Shown piece by piece: positions 1 to 11,034 of a DNA stretch of 21,876 bases. Source of the DNA: Fonticula alba (Eukaryota; Opisthokonta; Rotosphaerida; Fonticulaceae); NCBI RefSeq assembly GCF_000388065.1, contig NW_009242976.1:295169-317044 (forward strand), given 5' to 3'. Under the pieces are notes generated by a model. The model saw only the letters and a list, made by a program, of their open reading frames with translations, did no database searches and had not been told where the DNA came from. Within the stretch, counting starts at the first letter, position 1. Each line of letters begins with the position of its first letter. Both the position numbers and the translations under genes were made by a program.

Positions 1-16
1 GGGGGGGGGGGGGGGG
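1..16. repeat. poly-G homopolymer
   Basis: The window starts with sixteen consecutive G. It may be an assembly or sequencing edge or a genuine homopolymer; similar G runs occur elsewhere in the spacers. Confidence 0.8.
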
Positions 17-613
17 CCGGCGCAGGGAAACGAGGCGCCACACCGTTTTCGGGACCTTTTCACAGACGAGCGCCCAGCCCCTGGTTCTCGGAGGGGGGGA
101 TGTCCTTGCGGATAGATAAAATCCGGATTATAATTGACGGGGATCCCTTGCTAACTCGGGTACAGCAAGTGCCCCGGACTTTGGGGCCGGGCCCTCTACC
201 TCTCTCTCTCTCTCCCCGGAGCCGGGGTCCTCTCTCATTCCCGGTGTCTGCTCACGAGGGACAGGCAGACATGCCCCTCGGCACTTCGCCGGGCCCGCGT
301 CTGGCCGGGCACCCCGCCTGACGGGGACAAGCGGCGCTCCCGGCTCCGGCAGTGGAGGGGGCCACAGGGGCAGGGTGACATAGTGTCGGATACGTGTCTT
401 CGGCAGCAGAGTCTGCTGCCGGCCCGGGTGCACCTGGCCCTGCGTTCCCATGCAATCTCCAAACGCGTGTGTACCGGGATGGGCGTGCGCCCGCCCGCCC
501 GCCCTCCCCCCCGGCGTTCTCCATCTGTCATGTCGGGTTTGTGCGGGCGGGCACGCGAGCGTCTGCCGGCCCGCCCTGGTGAGGGGGCCGGCCGGGGGCG
601 GGGGGTGGAGGTG

Positions 614-616
<3 letters not shown>

Positions 617-648
<32 letters not shown>
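617..648. repeat. TC dinucleotide microsatellite, about 16 copies
   Basis: An uninterrupted TC repeat is read directly from the sequence. It lies in the low-complexity flank. Confidence 0.95.
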
Positions 649-651
<3 letters not shown>

Positions 652-1275
652 CGTCGTTAGGCCACTTCGTCTCCCTTTCTTCCTCCGGATCCACCGCCGT
701 GGCCCAGCGTGTTTCGGGGAAAATAGCAGCAACGCCACCCCGGGCGTTCAGCGAGGAGACTGCCCCGTTGTCTTCTGTGGCCGGAGCTGGCCCCGGCTGC
801 GGGCATGATCTTGCCGACTGGGAATGCTCCTCGTGTGAGGTGGCTTTCCAGGTATTCCGGCCGTTGGCGTGCACCTTCGGCGACAGGCTTTGTAAACTCG
901 CGGGCCCATCCGTCCGGTGGCGGTCATCGGCCTCGTCTCGCTCTGCGGGGAGTCATGATGTCACCATCCCTGGGGTTGTCATTAATGCTCTCGGCCCTCT
1001 TGGGGCCGGCGCACACGCACGAACCCTTCGACGCCGGCCCCGTGTAGGAAAGGGCACACGGCTCCGGGCTACCGGCCGGGGAGGATTGTCCCCGCCTCTG
1101 CCCTGGTGCCGGGGGCAAAGGGGGGCCGACCGGCGCGGGGAGATATGCCTCATCAAAGTGCGCGTTCCCCTCCAGGCTCGCCCTAGGTGTCGGGTTCTAG
1201 TACCAAGGCTGGAGGACCGAGGGTTTGGCCTCGCTTTCGGTACGTAAAAAGTATGCGCCCGTTCTCATTCGAACA

Positions 1276-1300
1276 TGTGTGTGTGTGTGTGTGTGTGTGT
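1276..1300. repeat. TG dinucleotide microsatellite, about 12 copies
   Basis: An uninterrupted TG repeat is read directly, 35 bases downstream of a donor-like GTACGT. Confidence 0.95.
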
Positions 1301-2314
1301 CTGGCCGTGGCTGTGGCGCCCGGAGATGGTGTGCCGGCGGCTAGGGTGTGTTCTGGGCGCCGGTGCCGAAGGAGGGGGGGGCTTGTTTCCGGAAGGATGC
1401 GAGGCCCTCCCCGCCCCCCCCCCCCGCCCCCCGGCCCCGGCCCCGGCCCCTAGCGTCTTGTGCGGCGGAGTCGCCGTGTCTGGGCGCCTTTTCCGGTAGA
1501 AAATTGACAAGCCCGGACTACCCGGCCACACTGGGAGGATGGTTGCCGGGGGGGGGGGGGGCGCGAGGGGCGGGGAGATTGGCAGAGGCCCAGGCGCGAA
1601 CATGGTGCCGGCAACGCCCCTCCCTGGGCGCCTTTCGCGCCCTCCGGCCAGGGCTAGCCCCAGCAGGGGGAGAGAGAGAGAGAGGGGCCAGCGGGCTGGC
1701 TCCCCCTCCGGCGGAGGCTGTGAGATCCCTTCTGGAAAAGGTCGTTTTTTTCCCGTCCCCATGTTCCCTTCCCATTGTTCCCCAGAAGGGGGGAAGACGG
1801 ACGAAGAGGCCGGCGAGGGGGAGGCCCGTAGGCCGGGCCGGGAGCTGGGCCCGGTCCCGGTCCCCCGGCGCGCCCTCCGCTGGCTCGCCGTGCGCCTCCC
1901 GCTCTTGCGGGGAGAGGCCGTTGCACGCTTTGGTGCCTCCCCCTAGTGGAGGTACGCGACGCCATATCACCAACCTCCCCGGAGGGGTGTACTATATCCC
2001 ACCACCCCCTGAAGCGTCTGCTCGCACCTGTACGTCACCTCCTACCACCCCGCCTTCTTCTGGCAACGTGCGGGCTCGCATCCTCCCCCTTTCTTTCTTT
2101 CTCTCTCTCCCTCCCTCCCCCCCCTCTCTCTCTCTCTCCCTCTCTCCCTCTCTCGCGGCATCGTGTGCCTGACGCGCCGTCCTCCCCCCTCTCCCTGTTG
2201 CGCACCGCACCATAGCGCTTCTCCTCCCTCTCCCACCTACCTCGCGCCTCCAACTTTTCCTGTCCGGCCCCCGCACGACAGCCCCGCCCGGACTGCTAGT
2301 CCCCGCTTTTCTAT

Positions 2315-2433
2315 GTACGTCCCTGGCCCGACCTTCCGGTCCACACACCTTCTCCTCCCCTCTCCACCATGGCCTCGTGTGACTCTCTAACGCGCACCCC
2401 TTCCTTGCCCATCTGCCCCCGTCCGGTTCCTAG
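2315..2433 (+). other. putative 5'-UTR intron of the Tudor-protein gene
   Basis: A GTACGT donor at 2315 matches the donor style of the confirmed introns. A CTAAC branch-like site lies near 2387-2391, followed by a pyrimidine-rich stretch and a TAG acceptor at 2431-2433, one base before the ATG at 2435. The intron would be 119 bases long. An in-frame upstream ATG at 2369 has a good Kozak context (CCACCATGG) but would fall inside this intron. If the intron is not spliced, translation could start there and add 22 residues. Confidence 0.5.
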
Positions 2434-2434
2434 A

Positions 2435-5020
2435 ATGAGCTCGAAGCGTTCTACAGGGGACACTTCTCTGAGCGGCAAGAAACAGCCCAACGTCGTGCGT
2501 CCCTATTCGCACCCATGTCTGGCCTCGTTCCCTCCCTCTCTCTCTCTCTCTCTTTCTCTCTTTCTCTCTTTCCCTCTTTCCCTCTTTCCCCCTCTTCTCC
2601 TCTCTCTGTCTCCTCTTCCTCCTCCTCTTCCTCCTCCTCTTCCTCCTCCCCCCCTCTTTCATCCCTACCAGTGTCTGATTCCTCTTCTTCGCCCCTCCTC
2701 CCGGACTGCCCCATCCAGGATGAGTACCTGCTGAACAAGCTCATGGGTCTCGGCTTCAAGCGCAAGAATGTCGTCCACGTCCTGCAGGCCTCGGACAACG
2801 AGTTCGATGAGGCCCTGAACATGCTTCTCGATGACCCGACTGCCAGCACCCCCACCAAGGAGTCTGCCCCGGCCCCGGCCCCGGCCCCCACCCGCCAGGC
2901 CGCCGTTCTGGTTCGTCCCCAGTGCTAGCACCTTCCTCTTGTTTCTCCATCCCCCCCCCCTCTCTCTCTCTCTCTCTCTCCCCTTCCCCCTCCACCTCTC
3001 TCCGGTCTGACATGCCTACCGCCCCTGTGCCCAATTGCCTACCCTCGCCTTGTCTTGGCATCGTACAGCGCATTGGCTCCAAGCCCCCGGCCGCCACGAC
3101 TCCGGCCGCCCCGGCCAAGGCCGCCTCTCCAGCTGCCACCCCGGCCGCCTCGACGAAGGCCGCCTCCCCCGCTGCCCCCTCGGCTGCCGCCGCCCAGCAG
3201 CCGACCGGCTCTCAGCAGCAGGCCAAGACTCGTCCCGCTGCGGCCGGGCGCACTGCTGCTACCGCCTCCACTGCTCCGGCCGCTGCCCAGTCTCAGCAGC
3301 CTGCCAGCGCCACCTCTGTCCTGCCCGCCACCGCCCGCTGGGGCGAGCAGGCCAAGGCCGCCGGTTCGTCCACCGCCTCCGAGACCGGGTCCTCCGCCCA
3401 GGAGAGCGCCGACACCTCCACCAAGGCCACCGGCGAGAAGACTTCCACCAAGGCTGCCGCCGCTTCCGCCGCCAAGGCCGGTCCTACTGTCGTGCGTGGC
3501 GCTCCATCCCCTCGCCGATGCTCCCCCTGCCCTCCTTCCGCCCCCGCCCCTGCCCCCCGGTCCATGCGCACCACACACAGACACATGCAGGCTCTTCCGG
3601 ATTCGGCTAACTCGGGCACCCCCTTCCCTCGCTCCCCCGCCCCCCCCCACCCCGCCCCCCACCCCTTCCTCCGTGTGCTTCCCATCGGCCACAGGCCGCT
3701 GCTGCTCCCCTGGCCGAGCCCGTGGACTTCACCTTCCCCGCTGGTTACAAGGCCGAGGCCCTGCTCGATGGCCACTGGCTGCCGGTTGTCGTCAGCGAGG
3801 CCACCGCCACCGGCTACAATGTGGTCTTCCTGGGCTACGAGCACGCGGCCACCGTTCCCTCGACGCACATTCGCCCCCTGCAGCTGATCAAGGGCCCTTC
3901 CTTCGTGGTCAGCCAGCTGGTGGAGGCTTGCTTTACCCAGGACCAGACTTGGTATTCCGCCATCATCAACGCGGTTCTCCCGAACAACCTTTACAGTGTC
4001 GTGTACGCCGAGTACGGCAACCAGGAGAACCTGCCGGCCGACCAGATCCGCACCATTTCTTCCTTCTCGCCCACTTTGTCGGCGGCTGATACCACCAAGC
4101 AGGCCGCCGCTGCCCCTGCCGTTGGTGCGTATATGGGCGCACATGCTCCTTGTTACTTCTTCTGCTCGGTCTTTCGCTCCTTCCTCTTTCGCGGCCTCCC
4201 GTGCCTTTGGGATTGCCCCTGCCCGCCGCCGCGCCTCCCCCTCCCCCCCCCGCTCCCCACTCTCACCACCTCACCGCTCCCTTCCTTTGCCCCCCCCCCG
4301 GCCAACGTAGTTTCTTCCACCTACGCTGTCCACGACACCGTTGAGGCTTGCTACACCGCCGATCAGAAGTGGTACCAGGCCACCATCGTCGCGGACCACG
4401 GCAACGGGACCTATCGTGTCATGTATGCCGGCTATCTGAACGAGGAGGACCTGCCCGAGTCGGAGATCCGCCCGATTTCCGGGGCCTCCGCCTCGCTCGG
4501 CATGCCGGCCGTCATCCCCGGGCAGCAGGCCCCCTCGGCCCCGGCGCAGCAGCAGCAGCACACCTACGCCGTCGGCGAGTATGTCGAGGCCCTTTTCTCT
4601 GACGACAACATCTGGTACCCGGCTCAGATTACCGACGTCTCGGGTGACTCGTACACCGTCCTCTACGTGACTTACGGCAACAAGGAGGTCCGTCCGCCCA
4701 GCTGCTTGCGGCCGCTGCCGGCCTCCGCCGGTGATGCGGCGGCCGCCGCCCTTGCCGGCAGCATGATGCCCATGCCGGGCTTCACTGCCATGGTGGACCC
4801 CCCGATGTCGGTGGCCCAGACGACTGGCGGTGCTTCTCGCCAGCCCCAGTCTTCCAGCGAGGTCCACGTCAACCAGAATGTCCTTGCGTGCTACGTCGAT
4901 GGCCACCTCTACCCGGCCGTCATCACCCATGTCCTTGAGAACGAGAAGGGTGTCACTGTGAACTACCTGGATTACGCCGACAGCGGGGACCTTCCCCTCT
5001 CCGCCATCTACTTCATGTGA
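2435..5020 (+). CDS. UBA and five-Tudor-domain protein
   Basis: Exons 2435-2494, 2719-2910, 3069-3491, 3695-4124 and 4311-5020 join with consistent phases (0,0,0,1) into 604 residues. Residues 22-59 form a UBA-like domain (LMGLGF at 28-33, EALNMLL at 51-57). Exon 3 (residues 85-225) encodes only an Ala/Thr/Pro/Ser-rich linker. Five SMN-type Tudor repeats follow at about 240-287, 296-352, 372-424, 453-505 and 552-604. Repeats 2, 3 and 4 keep all the positions that form the SMN aromatic cage (for example YAEYGN and YVTYGN). Repeat 1 has lost most of them, and repeat 5 ends the cage in Asp. Tudor domains of this class bind dimethylarginine, and UBA domains bind ubiquitin; both roles are inferred here. 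TDRD3 also combines UBA and Tudor, but with a single Tudor and an N-terminal OB fold that I do not see. It is probably a nuclear or RNP scaffold, but its exact role is unknown. Confidence 0.9.
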
Positions 5021-5716
5021 GGGGCGGATGGGAGTGTCTATGTGCGTGCGTGTACATATGCATGCACATGTGTGCAACGCGGGGACCACCACCGGTCCCG
5101 CGCCGTGCGCTGTGTGCCTGGCCATGCGTACGCCCGCGCCGACCCTCCCGCCTCCCTTTTCTCAGATGTGCGGCCGCGCATGCGCGCGCGCGCGTTGTGT
5201 CCTTGCGCGGGGAGAGCGGGCGAACGGCTTCTCCCTCTCCCTCCTGCCTTGTCGCTCCTCCCTCCCGCACCCCTCTGGCGCGCGCGCGCGCGCGCGCAAA
5301 GAGGTCACCCCCTTTCAATACCATTTCTCAGTCTCCAGCTCCGCTTCTGTGTTTTGTGTGTCTCTTTCGCCACCCCCCCCCCCTGCCCCATGCACTATCG
5401 GAGACCAGGCAGCCTTCCCCGTGCTTCCTTCCCTGGCTCCCGGTAGTTTGCTTGGGCTCGCTTCGTTTTTTCTCCTTTTTTTTCTCCCCTTCTTCGGATT
5501 GAAAAAGGAGAGGGCGAAGGCACCTACGCCGTTGGTGCCGTCCTTTATTTTTGACAAAGAGTGGCGTGTGTGTGGGGGGGGGGGAGAGAGAGAATGCGTG
5601 TGATGTTTCTTCAAAGACATCTCTCCCTCGGCACCGCCCTTCTCCTTGCCCTTCCTGCTTCTTTCACAGGGCACGGCTTGTCTTTGCGCGGCCGCCTTTT
5701 TTTTTTTGCCCACCGC
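5021..5716. other. convergent 3' flanks, no gene seen
   Basis: This spacer separates the stop of the Tudor gene from the stop of the minus-strand secreted-protein gene, so it should hold both 3' UTRs. It has alternating GC stretches at 5184-5193 and 5278-5297, a C run near 5372, T-rich patches at 5464-5485 and a G run at 5574-5583. I saw no canonical AATAAA signal and no convincing open frame. Confidence 0.6.
5278..5297. repeat. GC dinucleotide repeat, 10 copies
   Basis: An alternating GC tract is read directly from the sequence in the 3' flank of the Tudor gene. Alternating GC of this length can adopt Z-DNA. Confidence 0.9.
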
Positions 5717-6816
5717 TCACTCGGCACTGGCCGAGGTGGTGGAATTGGTGAAAGCGCTGTCGGCGCCGGCCTCGCCCTCATCATTTGTGGCCGGGCCATC
5801 GGCGTCAGCCTCGCCAGCGTGGCCGGTCGAGGTCAGGGTGATCACCACCCCCGGAGCGAAGGTCTGCTCGGCGGCCTCCTGGCTCTGGAGCCACTCCAGG
5901 GTCAGGCGCTCACGGGCCAGCTTGAACTCAAGCTCCTCAATCTTTCGCATAGACCGTTCGATCGGGGTCTCGGTGTCTGATGGAGGTGCACATTGGCCGG
6001 AAGGGGGGAGGGGGTGAGAGCGAGCGAAGGGCAGAACTAGGGCGGGAATGGTGATTGATATAGCCGCAAAAGAGGTGGCATTTTGAGGTTTGCCCCAGTC
6101 CTGAAGCAGTCATGGGACGCACACTTGAGCAGCTTATCCTTCTTCGGCAGAGCATAGTCCCCGAGAGGCCCCGGGGCATAGCCCGCCCCGGCGGCATACT
6201 CCTGCCAGACAGACTGGAAGGCAGCCTTGCGCTGGGCCTTGGCCGCCTTGTAGAGGGCCTTCTCAGCCCGGAGGGCCTCCTTGTCGGCCTTCAGGCCAGC
6301 CTTCTCGGCCCGAGCCAGAGCCTTATCCAGCTTGACATAAGTTTGCGCCAGGGCGGGGGCGGAAACAGGGACAGCGGCAGCGCCGGCATCGACCACAGCC
6401 ACCTGGGCAACTGGGACCTCGTCGTCCGAGATCGAGGCAGAGGCCACGATCTTGGTCCCCTCGAGAGACACCGGCTTCCGAGCCTTCTTAGCGGCGGCAG
6501 CCTCTGCCTTGGCGGCCTGCTTCTCGGCCTTGGAGTACTTCTCGGCCTTGGAGTACTTCTCGGCCTTGGAGTACTTCTCGGCCTTGGCATGCTTCTCGGC
6601 CTTGGCATGCTTCTCGACCTTGGCATGCTTCTCGACCTTGGCATACTTCTCAGCCTTGGCGTACTTCTCAGCCTTGGCGTACTTTTTGGCGGCCTTGTCG
6701 GATGAAGACTTCTTCCCGGCGCTCACAGCCGTCGAGGTGGATAGGAGCAGCAAGGTTGCGAAGACCAGCGCCAAAACCAGCACCCGGCGGAGGGGGAACG
6801 AGGTAAGCGACGCCAT
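5717..6816 (-). CDS. secreted Lys/Ala-rich hexapeptide-repeat protein
   Basis: Two minus-strand exons (6816-6123 and 5976-5717) join in phase 1 around a 146-base GTGCGT...CAG intron and give 317 residues. I chose the ATG at 6816 because it starts directly with a signal peptide: RR at 10-11, a hydrophobic core at about 12-25, and a likely cleavage after AVSA at 33. An in-frame ATG seven codons upstream is less likely. Residues 45-98 are nine six-residue repeats of the type K-[YH]-[AS]-K-[AV]-E. After them comes a Lys/Ala segment, a Val/Ala-rich segment and a second charged helix-forming stretch (about 170-210). Exon 2 starts with a heptad-like charged helix and ends in an acidic, Ser/Thr-rich tail. 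There is no second membrane segment, so secretion or a wall/matrix location is inferred. No family was recognised and no enzyme motif is visible. Confidence 0.8.
6523..6684 (-). repeat. 18-base coding tandem repeat, nine copies
   Basis: Nine 18-base units encode the hexapeptide array of the secreted protein. The first three units are Tyr-Ala type, the middle three His-Ala type and the last three Tyr-Ser type. This block pattern suggests stepwise local duplication. Confidence 0.85.
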
Positions 6817-7569
6817 GATGACGGAGATAAGGGGCAAGCAGGGGGGGGGGGTAGGAGGGAAATGCGGAGAAAGGAGGCGGGAGGAGGGGACAGGGGAAAG
6901 GGATTGCGTGTTTCAAGGGAGAAGAGAGGCAGAGGGGATTCCGTGGTATTGGTCTCCTGCGGGACGCCCGGTGCGCGCCGATGGGGAGAAACAAAAAGGA
7001 GGAAGAGCATTGGCTTTCCGCTTGTCCAAATCCCAGTGGTCAATGTGCACATCCATAGCTCCTGCCCGCCACTCCTTCCCCCCCGCCCCCCCCAGCCTGG
7101 GCCTAGCCAGGTCCGGAGCCGGACATGCGATCTTGGGGACATCCTGCACACGCAGGTCCATTTGGCTGCGATCGGAGCTTCGTGTATCTTTGCCCCGAGC
7201 GTTGTGACCTAGACCTGTGCGATCAGCCGAATGCGTGCCGGCCGCACCCAAATATTGAATCATGATTCGCTGGGGGTCCCTGTCTCCCCCCTGTGAACTG
7301 GACAAGGCCCGTCAGAGGGCATGGGTGAACTGCGGAGGGAGTGAGGACACTTCTAGCCCCCCCCCCCTGGCAGCCGGGGTGACTGATTCGACGCGTGTCG
7401 GCCTTCCGCTTGAGAACATTGTCCCCCGCCCCCACGGGTATCCAGGTGGAAATCGTCCTCACTGACGGGAATGAGGGGCAAGCGAGGGGGAGGGGGGGAA
7501 AGGGGAACAAGGAAGGTCGCGCGCAGGCGTTTTTTCCTTGGAACGCGTGCGGGCCAGCACACACCGACG

Positions 7570-7573
<4 letters not shown>

Positions 7574-7606
<33 letters not shown>
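7574..7606. repeat. CA dinucleotide microsatellite, about 16 copies
   Basis: An uninterrupted CA repeat is read directly from the spacer. Confidence 0.95.
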
Positions 7607-7610
<4 letters not shown>

Positions 7611-8262
7611 CCCGCAGGAATGGCCAGCATGCCGCCCCGCGAGCCGACAACAGGGACACCAAACACCAAGCCCGGGCTGGTGTCAGAGGGCCTTGCTTGC
7701 TCCAACACCTCCATAGTCACATGTCGATTTGGCTGAACACGCCGGAATTCTCGTGCCCGAGGAGGGTTTAGATGCGCTACCGCGCGAGGCCTCCCGGAGG
7801 GTTTCCCCCTCGTTCTGAGTCCGGATGGGGGGCGGCTGAGCGGGCGAGGTCGTTTCTCGCTCTGCACCAGGGGTGTGGGCCAGGATGGGGGTACACCCTT
7901 GTTGACAATGGTGACCTGCGGCTCTGCTCCCACCCGGGCACCCGGTGTCCCTTGGTGTGCTCGGACGTCCCCGCCTGAATGCCTGTTCGCATGGCTCCCC
8001 CCCTGGGGGGGAACCCTTGCGGGAGGCCTCAGCCTGAGGTCTGGCGGTGGGCTTCAATTTCGGCATGCCTGTTGGGCCTCCACCTCTCGGGGGATGCCTG
8101 TTTGTGGCACGGGCGCTAGGCTCCAGTCGGCCCATGCCCGGACGGGGCTCGCACCACGGGGAGCCAATGCGACTGGCCTCTTGTGCGTCTGCAACTGGGT
8201 TCTCTTGTTCGCGGAGGCGTCCCATGCGCAGGGGCACCTTGCCGACTTTCGCCTTCTCCAAT

Positions 8263-8266
<4 letters not shown>

Positions 8267-8313
<47 letters not shown>
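8267..8313. repeat. TC dinucleotide microsatellite, about 23 copies
   Basis: The longest pure dinucleotide repeat in the window, read directly. It lies 660 bases upstream of the eIF3i start codon. Confidence 0.95.
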
Positions 8314-8317
<4 letters not shown>

Positions 8318-8970
8318 GCCTCTCGCGCTCGGCTTCTCTGTCTCAAGGGCTCCCACCCAGGGCCGGGGTCCATATGGCTGGTTTCCCTCTCCCTCCAGAC
8401 TGGCATCCTCCCCGGCCAGCACTCCCCCCCTCCCCCTCTTTGCCCCTCCACCCTGTGCGCACACACACCTGCCCCCTTCCTCTCCTCCACCTGCCCTGTC
8501 TATCCCTCTCCTCGGGCGGTCGGACGCCGTGCACCGCCCCCTTTTCTCGCCTCCGTTCGGCGCCCGACACGCCCCGTCGGGCCATGGGCACATGCGGATG
8601 CGCGCCCCCTTATGCATGTTGCCCGTGTGAGCTGTGCCATTTCCTGGCCGCCACGAGGCATTGTCTGGTGTTGCATCGAAACGCCCACACATGCAGGAAG
8701 GCGCTGTCCTTCCCTCCCTTCCCTCCCTCCCCCCCCCCCTCCATAGCCTGTTTCCCTCTCTACTTCCTTCTCCCTGGCGCATGGAGATGGCGTCCCCGCT
8801 CCTCCTTCTAGTTTGCATACGCAAAGCATCCCCCCTCCATCCTCCTTCCATACCCGACACTGACGCTTCCCCCCTCCCTCCCTCCCTCCCTCCCTCCCCG
8901 CAGAGCGCGTGATAGCCCTCGATTCGTCGACCGGCCACCCCCCTCGCACGCTTCCAAGCACCCGAACATC

Positions 8971-11034
8971 ATGTCGGCCAAGTCTGTCTCTTCCACCATT
9001 GTACGCGCCCTTGCGCATGGCCGATCCCCCTGTCTTTCCTTCTCCTGTGGGCCTCCCACCGCTGACACTCCGCTCTTCCCTCCCCCTCTCCTGGTGTGAC
9101 CGCAGCGCCCCTTCCAACTGCGTGGTCACGCCCGTCCCCTCACGCACGTTCGCTTCAACAATGACGGCGACCTGCTGATGACCACCTGTAAGGAGGGCAC
9201 CTCCCTCCTGTGGTCGTCCTACACCGGTGAGCTTCTCGGCTCGTACGAGGGCCACGGTGGTGTGGTCTGGTCTTTCGACTTCACCTCCGACTCTCGCAAG
9301 ATCATCACCGCCTCTGGTGACATGACCTCCCGCCTGTGGGACACTGAGACCGGCAAGGAGCTGCACATGATCAGCGCTCCCGTACGTCGTCCGTCTGTCT
9401 TGCTTCTTCCCTTCATTCCGTTCCAAAGGGCTGCGGCATTGGTGCCTGCTCGGCGTGCATGTCGGACTGGCTTTGCTTGTCGGCACATGTGCACGCCCAC
9501 GCCCACGCCCACGCCCACGCCCACACAAGTGTGCGCACATGCCGGTGTCCGCATTGCTCACTCCCTTCCCTCTTTCCCTCCCTCTCCCTCTCTGGATTGT
9601 CCTACCTGTATGTGTATAGTCCACCGTCAGCGATGCCTCTTTCTCGGTCGGCAACAAGATGTTCTTCATCGTCACCGTCAACAACATGAACCAGCACTCG
9701 AGCATTGTCATCTACGACGCCACCTCCTGTGCGTATTTTTCCTGCTCGCCCTCGACTGCGCTCGTCGCCTGCACACGCACACGCACACAAGCGCGCATTT
9801 CCGACCTTCCCCCTTCGCCTTCCGTGTCATGTCCCCTCTCGTGCGCGCGCCTTCTCACCATACCTGCCCTTCCGCCGGGGCGGCTCGCCTTCGTAGTCGA
9901 GCTCATCAACCGCATCGAGCTCCCCCGCGACCTCCGCTTCACCTGCGCGCTGTGGGCCGACTGCAACACCCGCATCATTGCCTCTCTGTCTGACCACACC
10001 ATCGTCAGCTACAACGTCCGGGTACATGCCCATCTTTAGCCGCATCGCTCCCTGACCACGGCCGCCATCTTTCTGTCGTACTGACCCCTTTTGTGCCTCC
10101 CCTCTTCTTCACCCTCATCATCTCCTCCAGACCGGCGAGACCACCGGCCAGGCTACCACCGCTCACAAGGATACCATTACCGACATGCAGATGTCCCACG
10201 ATGGCACCTACTTCATCACCTCCTCTCGTGATATGACTGCCAAGGTACACTTTCGTCCTAACGGCGCTCTCCCCCCCCCTGTGTCTTCCATGTCTAACTC
10301 TCTCTCTCTCTCTCTCCTGGCTTTTTCTTCCGGCTTTCCTCCCTCCACCATGTGGGCGTGCTTCACCTGCAGATCTTCGACATCCATGAGCTCTCGCAGA
10401 TCCGCGTCTACACCACCGATTCCCCCCTGAACTCGGCCTCCATCGACAACATCAAGGGCCACATTTTCCTTGGTGGTGGTCAGGACGCCAGCCAGGTGAC
10501 CACCACTCACGCCCGCTCCGGCAAGTTCGAGACCCGCATCTACCACGAGGTTCGTATACGGCCCCGTGCCTCGTGCACTGTCTGCCTCCCTTGCTCTTCG
10601 CTCTTTTCCCTTTCTCTGTCTTCCCCCCCCCCCCTGCCGCTTGGCCAAACGGGGAGGAGGGCAATCTCCCCGAGAGCGCGGCTAGCAGAGTGAAGCCCGC
10701 CCCCCCCCCCATCATCACTCTCCCTTCTGATTCCGCTGCTGCTGCCGCCTCTTTCCCCTTCCCATTGTGCTGACATGTGCCGGCTCTTCGTGCCCGATTC
10801 TCCCCCCCCCCCCCGCCCCCGCCCCCGGCCCTCAAAAAGGCCCTTGCCGAGGAGCTCGGCCGTGTCCGCGGTCACTTCGGTCCGATCAACACCCTGCACG
10901 TCTCGCCCCAGGGTACCCACTTCGCCACTGGTGGTGAGGATGGTTTCGTGCGTCTGCACGAGTTCGACCAGAACTACCATGACTTCAAGATCGAGTTCGA
11001 TGAGAACTTCGAGCCCTCTGCCGATGTCAACTAA
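8971..11034 (+). CDS. EIF3I: translation initiation factor eIF3 subunit i (WD40)
   Basis: Seven exons (8971-9000, 9106-9381, 9620-9728, 9897-10021, 10131-10244, 10373-10549, 10840-11034) join in phases 0,0,1,0,0,0 into 341 residues, the normal length of eIF3i/TIF34. The protein is a WD40 propeller. The first two repeats are in exon 2 ([11 protein letters not shown]; then [15 protein letters not shown]). A later repeat follows [14 protein letters not shown], then comes the family-typical GGGQDA segment. The last blade has [11 protein letters not shown] and [10 protein letters not shown]. eIF3i pairs with eIF3b and eIF3g in the cytoplasmic eIF3 complex, which recruits mRNA and Met-tRNA to the 40S subunit. 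The N terminus is about eight residues longer than usual, and exon 1 has only ten codons. The last intron ends in AAAAAG, an unusual AAG acceptor; an in-frame stop at 10771 and family alignment leave no better choice. Confidence 0.96.
9492..9524. repeat. CACGCC hexanucleotide repeat in eIF3i intron 2
   Basis: About five and a half tandem copies of CACGCC are read directly, inside the 238-base second intron of eIF3i. Confidence 0.9.

Larger units (their letters stand above)
1..2314. other. low-complexity 5' flank, no supported gene
   Basis: This stretch opens with a run of 16 G and carries a TC repeat, a TG repeat, C-rich and G-rich runs and GA/CT-rich patches. Open frames exist on both strands, but none shows the strong G/C third-position bias, domain content and phase-consistent splice sites seen in the real genes here. 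A donor-like GTACGT at 1240, and acceptor-like strings at about 655-659 and 1169-1174, mean an unrecognised exon cannot be excluded. From about 2080 the sequence becomes strongly pyrimidine-rich, as in other 5' flanks of plus-strand genes in this window. Confidence 0.5.
6817..8970. other. spacer between divergent genes, no supported gene
   Basis: The first ~190 bases are purine-rich on the plus strand, which is pyrimidine-rich in the sense of the minus-strand secreted-protein gene. The rest holds a CA microsatellite, a long TC microsatellite, a perfect 12-base palindrome (GAATCATGATTC at 7257-7268) and pyrimidine-rich sequence leading into eIF3i. Open frames at 7683-8261 (-) and 7875-8630 (+) lack clear codon bias and domains. 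An acceptor-like CAG ending at 8903 suggests that the eIF3i mRNA has a 5'-UTR intron here; its donor was not placed. Confidence 0.5.

Noticed and set aside
699-1247. Plus-strand open frame with W-x-C-x2-C-x3-F near 818-855, like the start of a FYVE or RanBP2 zinc finger
   Set aside because: The remaining metal-binding residues are absent in frame and in nearby possible exons, codon bias is weak, and the frame begins at a non-ATG codon.
2369-2434. Upstream ATG with perfect Kozak context as start of the Tudor protein
   Set aside because: It lies inside a likely 5'-UTR intron with donor, branch-like site and acceptor; kept only as an alternative start.
7725-7800. tRNA-like D-arm string on the minus strand (GCGGTAGCGCATCT)
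   Set aside because: No T-arm with a TTCRA-type loop at the right distance and no closing acceptor stem.
7683-8261. Minus-strand open frame of about 190 codons
   Set aside because: Composition is low-complexity Pro/Gly/Arg, third-position bias is not clear, no splice partners or domains were found, and it ends in a TC microsatellite.
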